Below are positions 51,667 through 59,443 of a stretch of 64,000 bases of DNA, piece by piece. The stretch spans positions 1-64,000 of the forward strand of contig NZ_SMKH01000004.1 in the NCBI RefSeq assembly GCF_004348515.1, written 5' to 3'. Position numbers and translations under genes: made by a program. Below the pieces are notes generated by a model that was not told the DNA's origin, searched no databases, and saw only the letters and a program-made list of their open reading frames with translations. Positions within the stretch are counted from its first letter, which is position 1. Each line of letters starts with the position of its first letter. Source of the stretch: Actinomadura sp. KC345. GTDB lineage: Bacteria; Actinomycetota; Actinomycetes; Streptosporangiales; Streptosporangiaceae.

Positions 51667-53205
51667 ATGGTGCGCAACTTCTTCGAGTACGCCGACAACG
51701 ACCCGGCGCGGGTCGCCGTCGTCCACACCGACGGCCAGCAGATCACCTACGGTGAGACGCGGGACGACGCCCACCGCATCGGCAACTTCCTCTGGGGCCG
51801 CGGGCTCGCTCCCGAGGACACCGTCGCCTGCCTGCTGCCGAACTCCTACCAGCTCATGGCGCTGGTCCGCGGCGCGGCGCAGCTCCCGCTGTACCTCACC
51901 CCCGTCAACTGGCATCTCACGGCCTCGGAGATCGCCTACATCCTGGGCGACTCCGGGGCGAAGATCCTCTTCACCGCCGAACCGTTCGTCGGACTCGCCG
52001 AGGAGGCCGCCGCGGAAGCCGGGCTGCCGGACGAGGCGGTCTTCGTCCTCGCGGTCGCGCCGCGGGGCGGCCCGTCCCGGCTGGCCGGCCCCGTCGCCGC
52101 GGCGTCCGCGGCGCCCCCGCGCGACCGGGCGGCCGGCAACCGCATGCTCTACACCTCCGGCACGACCGGCCGCCCCAAGGGCGTGCGGCGCCCGCTGCGC
52201 GGGATCAGCCCGGCCGAGGCCGCCGGCGCGGCCCTGGCCCGGGCCCGCCGCTACGGCGCGGACCACGAGGACGGCGTGTTCCTCGGGCTGGCCCCGATGT
52301 ACCACGCCTCGCCGCTCGCCTACGCCGACCAGGCGCTCGACGTCGGCCACCGGGTCGTGCTGCTCGAACGGTGGAACCGCGAGCGGGCCCTCGAAGCGAT
52401 CGCCGAGCACGGCGTGACGTGGCTCTACCTCGTCCCGCTGATGATGCAGGAGCTCGTCGCCCTGCCCGAGGAGGAGCGCGCCGCGCTCCAGGTCGGGAGC
52501 ATCCGGTCCGTCGTCCACACCGCCGCGCCGTGCCCCCCGCACGTCAAGCAGGCCATGATCGACTGGCTCGGTCCGGTCCTGGTCGAGCTGTACGGCGGCA
52601 CCGAGGGCGCGGCCACCGTGATCACGTCGCAGGAGTGGCTCACCCACGTCGGCAGCGTCGGGCGCCCGTTGCCCCACGTGAGCCTGCGTATCCTGGACGA
52701 GGACCACCGGGAGGTGCCGGTCGGCCAGGTCGGCACCGTGTACTTCAGGAACGAGCAGCTCGCCTTCGTCTACCTCGGTGATCCAGAGAAGACGGCCGCG
52801 TCGCGCCTGGACGGGCACGTCACGCTCGGCGACCTCGGCCGGCTCGACGAGGACGGCTACCTCTACCTCTCGGACCGGTCGGCCGACATGATCATCAGCG
52901 GGGGCGTGAACATCTATCCCGCGGAGATCGAGCACGCGCTGCTGGAGCTCCCGGGAGTGGCGGACGCGTGCGTCGTCGGCCGGCCGGACGAGAAGTGGGG
53001 CGAGAGCGTGCACGCGGTCGTCGTCGCCGACCGCCCGGGGACCCACGACGAGGTCGCGGCGTCGCTGGACGCCGAGCTCCGCGTCCGCATCGCCGGCTAC
53101 AAGGTCCCGCGCAGTTGGGCGTTCACGGCGGCGCTGCCGCGGTCGGCGGCGGGGAAGCTGCTGCGCCGCGAGGTACGGGAGAGCGCCGCGTCCCGGATGC
53201 CGTGA
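51667..53205 (+). CDS. AMP-forming acyl-CoA ligase
   Basis: 512 residues from ATG. The AMP-binding motif TSGTTGRPKGVRRP (about 160-173), ELYGGTEGAATVIT (A5), LGDLGRLDEDGYLYLSDRSADMIISGGVNIYPAEIE (A7-A8) and the catalytic Lys in SAAGKLLRREV near the C-terminus are complete. It activates a carboxylic acid to its CoA ester with ATP giving AMP, the entry step for the dehydrogenases. It is the last gene of the 48338 operon, 18 bases after the thiolase-fold gene. Confidence 0.93.
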   Translation: MVRNFFEYADNDPARVAVVHTDGQQITYGETRDDAHRIGNFLWGRGLAPEDTVACLLPNSYQLMALVRGAAQLPLYLTPVNWHLTASEIAYILGDSGAKILFTAEPFVGLAEEAAAEAGLPDEAVFVLAVAPRGGPSRLAGPVAAASAAPPRDRAAGNRMLYTSGTTGRPKGVRRPLRGISPAEAAGAALARARRYGADHEDGVFLGLAPMYHASPLAYADQALDVGHRVVLLERWNRERALEAIAEHGVTWLYLVPLMMQELVALPEEERAALQVGSIRSVVHTAAPCPPHVKQAMIDWLGPVLVELYGGTEGAATVITSQEWLTHVGSVGRPLPHVSLRILDEDHREVPVGQVGTVYFRNEQLAFVYLGDPEKTAASRLDGHVTLGDLGRLDEDGYLYLSDRSADMIISGGVNIYPAEIEHALLELPGVADACVVGRPDEKWGESVHAVVVADRPGTHDEVAASLDAELRVRIAGYKVPRSWAFTAALPRSAAGKLLRREVRESAASRMP

Positions 53206-53284
53206 CGGCCCCGGACGGCGCGCCCTGGCGCCCGACCGCATCCGACGCCGCCTTGTGGGCAGCGGTCACGCGACGATAGATTTC

Positions 53285-53315
53285 ATTCAGTAGATGCCGA
53301 TTCGACTGAATAGAA
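53285..53315. promoter_or_regulatory. ATTCAGT-N13-ACTGAAT inverted repeat (site C) upstream of the alcohol dehydrogenase
   Basis: Perfect 7-base arms at 53285-53291 and 53305-53311, extended on the right to ACTGAATAGAA. The complement TTCTATTCAGT is found unchanged inside promoter-operator B (43393-43403). A related ACTGAGTAAAA lies at 34841-34851 before the IclR gene. This suggests the same regulator controls the alcohol/aldehyde dehydrogenase pair. Confidence 0.5.
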
Positions 53316-53335
53316 CGACGATGAGGAAGGTGCAC

Positions 53336-54412
53336 GTGCGCGCACTGGTCTGGGACGGGGACGGTCTCCAGGTCGACCCGACCGTCGAGGTCCGCCCGCC
53401 CGGTCCGGGCGAGGTCGCCGTCGACATCGCCATGGCCGGCCTGTGCCACAGCGACCTCAGCCCGATGGAGGGCCGCATCCCCCAGCCCACGCCCGCCATC
53501 CTCGGCCACGAGGCCGTCGGCACGGTCGCCGCGGCGGGCCCCGGCGCGGGCGTGCCCGTGGGGCAGCGGGTCGTGCTCACCGTTCTGCGCCGGTGCGGCG
53601 AGTGCCGGCACTGCCGCGAGGGCCGGCCGACCCTGTGCCCCGCCTCCGCCCGTCCCGTCGCCAGTCCGTTCTCCCGCGGCGGCGCCGTCGTGCACCAGTT
53701 CGTCAAGCTCGGCGCCTTCGCCGAGCGGGTCGTGGTGGCCCGGGAGCAGGTCATCGCGATGCCCGCGGAGATCTCCGACCCGGTCGCCGCCATGCTCGGG
53801 TGCGCCACGGTCACCGCGTTCGGCGCCGTGGAGGACCGCGCCCGGCTCCGGCCCGGCGAGTCCGTGCTCGTGACCGGGGCCGGCGGGATCGGCCTGAACG
53901 CGGTCCTCGCCGCCCGGTCGGCGGGCGCGGAGCGCATCGTGGTCGTCGACCGCAACCCGGCGAAGGAACGGATCGCCCGTACGTGCGGGGCGTCCGACTT
54001 CATCGTCTCGGGCGACCCGTCCGAGATCGCCCCGGCCGTGCGCGACCTGGCGCCCGGCGGCGTGGACGCCGCGTTCGAGTGCACCGGCCACACCGGCGTC
54101 CTCAACGCGGCCGTCAAGTCACTGGCCGGCGGCGGACGGGTCGTCGTGGTCGGGCTGCCGCCGACCGGCGGCACCCTCGACCTCGAAGTGCGCGACCTGT
54201 TCCACGACAAGTCCCTGCTCGGCTGCCGCATGGGCTCGGTCGACCCGCACCGCAAGCTTCCCGACCTCGCCGAACGCGTCCTCCGCGGCGAACTCGACCT
54301 GACCCCGCTCGTGTCTGCGGTCGTGCCCATGGAGGGCGCCGCACGGCTCGTCGACGACCTCCGCAACGGCCGCATCGACCGCGGCTTCCTCCGATTCGGG
54401 AGCACCTCGTGA
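53336..54412 (+). CDS. Zinc-dependent alcohol dehydrogenase (MDR family)
   Basis: 358 residues from GTG 53336, which gives the typical RALVW start and has GAGGAAGG upstream; an ATG at 53321 is an alternative. Catalytic zinc ligands in LCHSD, GHEAVG and the later GCATV; structural zinc in CGECRHCREGRPTLC; cofactor motif GAGGIG with D after strand 2, indicating NAD. The GAFAERVVVAREQ and LFHDKSLLGCRMGS wording is that of actinomycete class-III-like enzymes. It oxidises an alcohol to the aldehyde handled by the next gene, with which it overlaps by GTGA. Confidence 0.9.
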   Translation: MRALVWDGDGLQVDPTVEVRPPGPGEVAVDIAMAGLCHSDLSPMEGRIPQPTPAILGHEAVGTVAAAGPGAGVPVGQRVVLTVLRRCGECRHCREGRPTLCPASARPVASPFSRGGAVVHQFVKLGAFAERVVVAREQVIAMPAEISDPVAAMLGCATVTAFGAVEDRARLRPGESVLVTGAGGIGLNAVLAARSAGAERIVVVDRNPAKERIARTCGASDFIVSGDPSEIAPAVRDLAPGGVDAAFECTGHTGVLNAAVKSLAGGGRVVVVGLPPTGGTLDLEVRDLFHDKSLLGCRMGSVDPHRKLPDLAERVLRGELDLTPLVSAVVPMEGAARLVDDLRNGRIDRGFLRFGSTS

Positions 54413-55845
54413 CCGCGACCACCCATCACCTGATCGCCGGTGACCCGCTGAGCGGTTCGACGACGTACGACGTCACCGACCCCTACACCGAGCGGGTCAT
54501 CGCCGCGGTCGCCGACGGCGGCCGCTCCGCGGCCGACGCGGCCGCGGCCGCCGCCGCCGAGGCGCGCGACGCCTGGGCGGCGACCCCGGTCGAGACACGC
54601 CGCCGGGTGATCGGCCACGCCGGGGAGCTGCTCGAAGACCGGCGCGACGAGCTGGTCGACCTGGCCATCGCCGACACGGGCGCCCGCCGGGCCGTCGCCG
54701 AGGCGACCCAGGTCGGCGCGGCGCTGGCCCGGCTCCGGCACTGGTCCACCCTGTCCGCCGGTCTGCTCACCGTCCCGGCGGAGCCCGTGGCGGCCGGCCT
54801 CGCGGGAACGGTCACCCGCGCGCCGGTCGGCGTGGTCGGCTGCATCAGCCCCTACAACTTCCCGCTGCTCGCCATGGTCGCGAAGGTCGCGCCCGCCCTG
54901 TTCGCCGGCAACACCGTGGTGATGAAGCCGGCCCCGCAGGACCCGCTGCTCGTCATCGCGCTCGCCGAGGCGCTCAACGAGGCCCTGCGGGCGGAAGGCG
55001 CACCGGCGGGGGCGGTGAACCTGGTGACGGGCGCGGGCGCCGCGCCCGGCGCCGCGCTGGTCGACCACCCCGAGGTCGGCGCGATCAGCTTCACCGGCAG
55101 CACGCTGGTCGGCACCGAGATCTACCGGTCGGCGGCGCCCGGCATGAAGCGGCTCCTCCTCGAACTCGGCGGCAAGGGCGCGCTCGTCGTCCGGGCGGAC
55201 GCGGACCTCGACGCCGTCGTGGCCGGTGCGACCCGCGCGTGGACGGTCCACTCCGGGCAGATCTGCGTGACGCCCGCCCGCGTCATCGCCGACGCCTCGG
55301 TGCACGACGAGCTCGTCGTGCGGCTTCGCACCGCCCTGGACGGCCTCGTGCACGGCGACCCGCGGGACCCCGCGACGACCACCGTCCCGCTGATCAGCGA
55401 GGTCCAGCGGGACCGCGTCGCCGCGCTGGTGGACGGCGCCCGCGCCGAAGGGGGGACGGTCCACACCGCGGCGGACGTCCCGCATCACGGCTACTTCCAC
55501 CCCGCCACCCTGGTGACGGACGTCGGCCCGGAGGCGACGGTCATGCAGGAGGAGGCGTTCGGCCCGGTCGTCTGCGTAACTCCGGCGTCCTCGGACGACG
55601 AGGCGGTCGCCATCGCCAACGCGACGCGCTACGGCCTGACCGACCAGGTCTACTCGCGCGACCTCGACGCGGCGCGCGGCGTCGCGGCCCGGCTGGCCTC
55701 CGCGCAGGTCGGCATCAACACCTGCGCCCGGCGGGCGGACCTCCCCTTCGGCGGCACCAAGGCCAGCGGCATCGGGCGCAGCGGCGGCGCCTACGCCCTC
55801 GACTCGTACACCGAACTCCGCGCGACGGTGCATCCGACCGGCTGA
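54409..55845 (+). CDS. Aldehyde dehydrogenase
   Basis: 478 residues from a GTG. Complete family residues: catalytic Cys in SGQICVTP (about residue 284), general base Glu in LLLELGGKGA, oxyanion Asn in SPYNFPLL, cofactor FTGSTLVG and the C-terminal PFGGTKASGIGRSGG. It converts an aldehyde to the carboxylic acid, which the acyl-CoA ligases can then activate. It is coupled to the alcohol dehydrogenase gene and ends in a small hairpin. Confidence 0.93.
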   Translation: MTATTHHLIAGDPLSGSTTYDVTDPYTERVIAAVADGGRSAADAAAAAAAEARDAWAATPVETRRRVIGHAGELLEDRRDELVDLAIADTGARRAVAEATQVGAALARLRHWSTLSAGLLTVPAEPVAAGLAGTVTRAPVGVVGCISPYNFPLLAMVAKVAPALFAGNTVVMKPAPQDPLLVIALAEALNEALRAEGAPAGAVNLVTGAGAAPGAALVDHPEVGAISFTGSTLVGTEIYRSAAPGMKRLLLELGGKGALVVRADADLDAVVAGATRAWTVHSGQICVTPARVIADASVHDELVVRLRTALDGLVHGDPRDPATTTVPLISEVQRDRVAALVDGARAEGGTVHTAADVPHHGYFHPATLVTDVGPEATVMQEEAFGPVVCVTPASSDDEAVAIANATRYGLTDQVYSRDLDAARGVAARLASAQVGINTCARRADLPFGGTKASGIGRSGGAYALDSYTELRATVHPTG

Positions 55846-55865
55846 CGCCCCACCGGTCGGGCGTC
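55844..55865 (+). terminator. Possible terminator hairpin after the aldehyde dehydrogenase
   Basis: GACGCCC (55844-55850) pairs with GGGCGTC (55859-55865) around an 8-base loop overlapping the stop codon; no T-tract follows. It lies between convergent genes. Confidence 0.4.
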
Positions 55866-55912
55866 GTCAGGCCCGGCGGGCCGGGGCTCCCGCCGTCGTC
55901 GGCCCCGGTCCG

Positions 55913-57061
55913 TCAGGTGCGTCCTGCGGCGAATCCGTCCGGCAATCGGTGGCGGGCTTCCTCGAACACGCCGTGCGTGAGGTAGGTGCCGTCGCCGAAC
56001 GGTTCTATCGACGTGCTGTCGCCGCCGAGTTCCGGCGGGAGCACCGCGGATCCGCCGGTCCGCAGGTCGACGACGACGTGGACCTCCCAGTCCACCTCAT
56101 GGGGGTGCTCGACGTCGTCATCGCCCCTTTCGATCGTGACCACCAGGCGGTCATCGTCGATGAATCCGGCACCGCCGGGGTCCCCGTCCGTCGAGATGTA
56201 GGGTTCGTCCGGCTCGCCGACGTCCCGGACGAGGTCTTCGACGGTGAAGACCGAGAGGACCTCACCGTCCGGGTATCGATGCACCCGGACGTCCTGGTGG
56301 CCGTTCGCCTCCCCCGTGCTGACCATGGCCGCGCCGCTGGGCGACAAATCGCATAGGGTGCGGCCTTCCCAGGGACCGTCGAGTTCCTCGACGGTCAGCC
56401 GACCGGCGGCCATCCGTCCGTGATGCCCGGAAGTACCGCGATGCACCTCCCCGGCGGTCTGCAGCACACTCCCGTCCGGATGCGCCAGTGTGCGCCCGGC
56501 GCCGACGACCTCCACCGGAGCACGCGCCAGGACGGCGCCCGTCGCCGCGTCGAGGACGCACCACTCGTCCACGCTGGGGTGGTCCTCGTGCGCCCGCCGC
56601 CGGAAGGCCCGTAGGGCCCACACGTGGCCGGCGTCGTCATAGGCGACGGTCATGAAGATGATGCCCGCCGGGGCGTCCGCAGGATGGAGATCACGTTCCC
56701 ACACCACCGCGCCCGAGGTGTCGATGCAGCAGATGAGGCCACCACGGACGTGGTAGGCGGCGGTACCCAGGTCGGGAGCGACGTCGAACTGCCCGCGCCG
56801 GTCGTGGTTTCTGTGCTCGTACCGCCTGGGGAAGGTCGCCTGCGCGATGAGGCGCGTCCCGTCCGCCGGACTACGGGCGAGATCGGCCGCCGCGAGGGTC
56901 AGCTCGTCCTCGCGCCAGGCATGGACAACCACCGTCAACCACTCCTCACCGTCGACGCCAGGGTTTCCGTCCGGAGCCCGCTCGCACCGGTCCGCCGCTG
57001 CCCGACGACCGCCGGCACGCTCAGCGGACTCGATCATTCCGTAACTCGTTGCGTCCGGCAT
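55913..57061 (-). CDS. Hypothetical protein, beta-propeller-like
   Basis: 382 residues if started at the ATG at 57061; ATG codon 9 is an alternative and neither has a clear ribosome site. I do not recognise the family. The sequence is rich in short strand-turn units (GLICCIDTSGAVVWERDLH, VWALRAFRR, DEWCVLDAATGAVLARAPV, VRVHRYPDGEVLSVF) spaced about 40-50 residues, as in WD40- or PQQ-type propellers. There is no signal peptide, so it is cytosolic. It is strongly acidic and stands alone between the aldehyde dehydrogenase and beta-lactamase genes. Confidence 0.7.
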   Translation of the reverse strand: MPDATSYGMIESAERAGGRRAAADRCERAPDGNPGVDGEEWLTVVVHAWREDELTLAAADLARSPADGTRLIAQATFPRRYEHRNHDRRGQFDVAPDLGTAAYHVRGGLICCIDTSGAVVWERDLHPADAPAGIIFMTVAYDDAGHVWALRAFRRRAHEDHPSVDEWCVLDAATGAVLARAPVEVVGAGRTLAHPDGSVLQTAGEVHRGTSGHHGRMAAGRLTVEELDGPWEGRTLCDLSPSGAAMVSTGEANGHQDVRVHRYPDGEVLSVFTVEDLVRDVGEPDEPYISTDGDPGGAGFIDDDRLVVTIERGDDDVEHPHEVDWEVHVVVDLRTGGSAVLPPELGGDSTSIEPFGDGTYLTHGVFEEARHRLPDGFAAGRT

Positions 57062-57125
57062 GGCGTGGGCTCAAGGCGGCAGGGGCGCCGGAGCGCCGCG
57101 GGCCCACCCCGGGTCCGGCGGCCGG

Positions 57126-58085
57126 TCACCACCTCCCGAGGGCCTTGGCCAGCGCGGTCGCGGTGGAGGCGATCACCTTGTCGTCGTGGGCGGTGTCGTC
57201 GGCGTTGCGGTTGGTGAACACCGAAAGGATCATCGGCGCCTTCGATCCGGGTACCCAGACGATCGCCACGTCGTTGGCGGTGCCGTGGTTGCCGGCGCCG
57301 CCAGTGCCGGTCTTGTCGCCGACCGTCCAGTCCTTGGGCAGGCCCGCCCGGATCCGGGTGGCGCCGGTGAGGCTGGCCTTCAGCCAGCCGACCAGCCGCG
57401 TCCGGTCGCGGTGGTGGAGGGTCTCGCCGGTGGTGAGCTCGGTGAAGGTTCGTGCGGCCGCCGCGGGGGTGGTGGTGTCGCGCACTTCACCGGGCTCCCA
57501 CTCGGTCAGCCAGGGCTCCGGCCGGTCCAGGCGGCTCGTCCGGTCACCGGTGGCGCGGAAGAACTCGGTCAGCCCGCGCGGTCCGCCGATCTGCTTCAGC
57601 AGCGTGTTACCCGCGAAGCCGTCGGATTTCGTGATCCCGGCACGGCACAGTTGCGCGGGTGTCATGCCGGTGTCGGTGTATTCGGTGGTCTCTGGGGAGT
57701 TCTCGGTCAATCCAGCCATGTCGGCGGGCTTCCAGCGGAGCACCTTGTCCATCAGCCCTGGCTCGTGGGTGCGCGCCTTGCCCAGGACTGCCGCGCACGC
57801 GAACACCTTGAACATGGAGTTGAAGGGGAAGCGCTCGCCGGCCCGGTAGCCGACCTTCCGACCGGTCCCCAGGTCGATGCCCATCGCGCCGATGCGCCCG
57901 TCGTAGGACTTCTCGAGTTCCTGCAGCGTCCGGTTCAGGCCGGCGTCGGCGGGGACGCCGCTCCCCGTCCGGACGACGACACCGGAGATGCTCCTCTCAT
58001 CGGCGCCTGCACCCGTCACATAGGCGATGCCGCCCAGCATCGCGGAAGCGGTCAATGCCGCGACCCCCAGTCGCAGTCGTGTCAT
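57126..58085 (-). CDS. Class A beta-lactamase-family protein with altered SDN and Asn170 positions
   Basis: 319 residues from the ATG at 58085, giving a standard signal peptide (LRLGVAALTASAMLGGIAYV); an ATG eight codons upstream is possible. Active-site Ser and Lys are in SMFK, Glu166 in the RPEPWL omega loop, and KTG in VGDKTGTGG. The SDN motif reads SDG, and the residue after EPWL, normally the deacylation-water Asn170, is Thr. Overall length and the DTTTPAAAARTF stretch fit secreted actinomycete beta-lactamases. Activity may be weak or altered, or the protein may serve another serine-hydrolase role. Confidence 0.82.
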   Translation of the reverse strand: MTRLRLGVAALTASAMLGGIAYVTGAGADERSISGVVVRTGSGVPADAGLNRTLQELEKSYDGRIGAMGIDLGTGRKVGYRAGERFPFNSMFKVFACAAVLGKARTHEPGLMDKVLRWKPADMAGLTENSPETTEYTDTGMTPAQLCRAGITKSDGFAGNTLLKQIGGPRGLTEFFRATGDRTSRLDRPEPWLTEWEPGEVRDTTTPAAAARTFTELTTGETLHHRDRTRLVGWLKASLTGATRIRAGLPKDWTVGDKTGTGGAGNHGTANDVAIVWVPGSKAPMILSVFTNRNADDTAHDDKVIASTATALAKALGRW

Positions 58086-58125
58086 GCCGAAGAGAAGATC
58101 AGAAACCATCGGGAGATGTCCAATA

Positions 58126-58165
58126 CCGATATCGGAAATTCGGCCATATCGATATGCATATCGAT
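58126..58165. promoter_or_regulatory. AT-rich palindromes in the beta-lactamase / phytase-like divergent gap
   Basis: CCGATATCGG (58126-58135) and ATCGATATGCATATCGAT (58148-58165, an 18-base perfect palindrome) lie 41-80 bases before the beta-lactamase start and 130-170 bases before the start at 58295. They are unusually AT-rich for this DNA. They probably bind a repressor of the beta-lactamase gene; its family is unknown, and no such regulator gene is adjacent. Confidence 0.5.
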
Positions 58166-58294
58166 GATCGCGCACGACTCCAGCGAGTGCAGCCGTTCAC
58201 CTGGTGTTCGGCGAAAGCTTCGATCCTCCTCGTGCGCTGCGGTCCGCCTTTCCGTACGCTCGCGGGACGGTGCGATCTCCCGGAAGGCCGAGAC

Positions 58295-59389
58295 ATGTGG
58301 TCACGTAGGTTGCTCATCCTCGCGTCCGGGCTGACGCTCGGCGGCGCGGTCGGCGCCGTCCCCGCCGTTTCCGCCGCGGCGCCGGTGCGTCACGGGCTCG
58401 CGGCGTGCTCGCCGTCGGCGTCCCTGCTGGGCTTCTCCGACGCGCTGGACAAGACCCGGTTCAACGGGACGGCGGTCTCCGGGCTCTCCGCCCTCGCCGT
58501 CACCCGGCCCGGCCGCGCCGTCACGCTGGTCGACAACATCGGCACCAGCCCGGCCCGGATGTACGGCCTCTCGGTGCGGCTCCGTCCCGGCCGCGGGCCG
58601 CACGCCGCGACGCGCGACGTGACCACCCTCAGGCGTCCCGACGGCACCCCCTACACCGGCGCGGACCTGGACGGCGAAGGACTGGTCGCCGAGCGCGGCG
58701 GACGGACCGTGCTCGTCGCCTCCGAGACCGAGCCGTCCATCCGCCGCTTCGGTGTCCGGGACGGCCGCCAGCGCGCCGAGCTGCCCGTCCCCGGGCGGTT
58801 CCGCGTCGCCCCGGCGGGCGAGGCCGCCGGCAACCAGACCTTCGAGGCGCTGACCGCCACCGGCGATGGGCGCACCCTTTACGCCGGGATGGAGGACTCG
58901 CTGTCCAGCGACGCCGCCGGCATCACCCGCATCCTGCGCTACGACGGACGCTCCGGCCGCGGCTACCGCCCGGCCGCCCAGTACGCCTACGCGACCGACC
59001 CCGGCCTCGGCCTGGTCGAACTCGTCGCACTGCGGGACGGCGGCCTGCTCGCCCTCGAACGCGGATGGACGTCGGGGGTCGGCAACACCGTGCGCGTCTA
59101 CGAGACCTCCACGCGCCGCGCGGCCGACGTCTCGGACGTCGCCTCGCTCCCCGCCGGCGCGACCGCCGTCCTCGGCAAGAGGCTGCTCGTCGACCTGGTG
59201 GACTGCCCGCCCTCCGGCGCCACCGCCAAGCAGCCGCAGCCCAACCCGCTGCTCGACAACATCGAGGGCATGGCGCTCGGCGGCCGCACCTCACACGGAC
59301 GTCACGTCCTGTACCTGGTCTCGGACGACAACGCAGGCGCCACGCAGATCACCCGCCTCTACGCGCTGGCCGTGCGCGTCCCGGCCTGA
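58295..59389 (+). CDS. Secreted esterase-like phytase-family protein
   Basis: 364 residues from an ATG with GGAAGG upstream. A signal peptide (LLILASGLTLGGAVGAVPAVSAAAP) is followed by a beta-propeller of the family described as esterase-like activity of phytase: GFSDALDKTRFNGTAVSGLSALA, YTGADLDGEGLVAERGG, ASETEPSIRRF, NQTFEALTATGDGRTLYAGMED and LLDNIEGMALG. Members are exported and often lie near phosphatases; substrates are poorly known. The endonuclease/phosphatase gene follows 54 bases later, so both may serve extracellular phosphate scavenging. Confidence 0.82.
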   Translation: MWSRRLLILASGLTLGGAVGAVPAVSAAAPVRHGLAACSPSASLLGFSDALDKTRFNGTAVSGLSALAVTRPGRAVTLVDNIGTSPARMYGLSVRLRPGRGPHAATRDVTTLRRPDGTPYTGADLDGEGLVAERGGRTVLVASETEPSIRRFGVRDGRQRAELPVPGRFRVAPAGEAAGNQTFEALTATGDGRTLYAGMEDSLSSDAAGITRILRYDGRSGRGYRPAAQYAYATDPGLGLVELVALRDGGLLALERGWTSGVGNTVRVYETSTRRAADVSDVASLPAGATAVLGKRLLVDLVDCPPSGATAKQPQPNPLLDNIEGMALGGRTSHGRHVLYLVSDDNAGATQITRLYALAVRVPA

Positions 59390-59443
59390 CCGCCTGGCCA
59401 TACCCGTTCCGGGTGCCGCCCGGAGACACCCGAAGGAGTGCTC

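Noticed and set aside
50299-53241. A 980-codon minus-strand open frame opposite the thiolase-fold and CoA-ligase genes
   Set aside because: No motif, no ribosome site, and composition is typical of a reverse-frame shadow.
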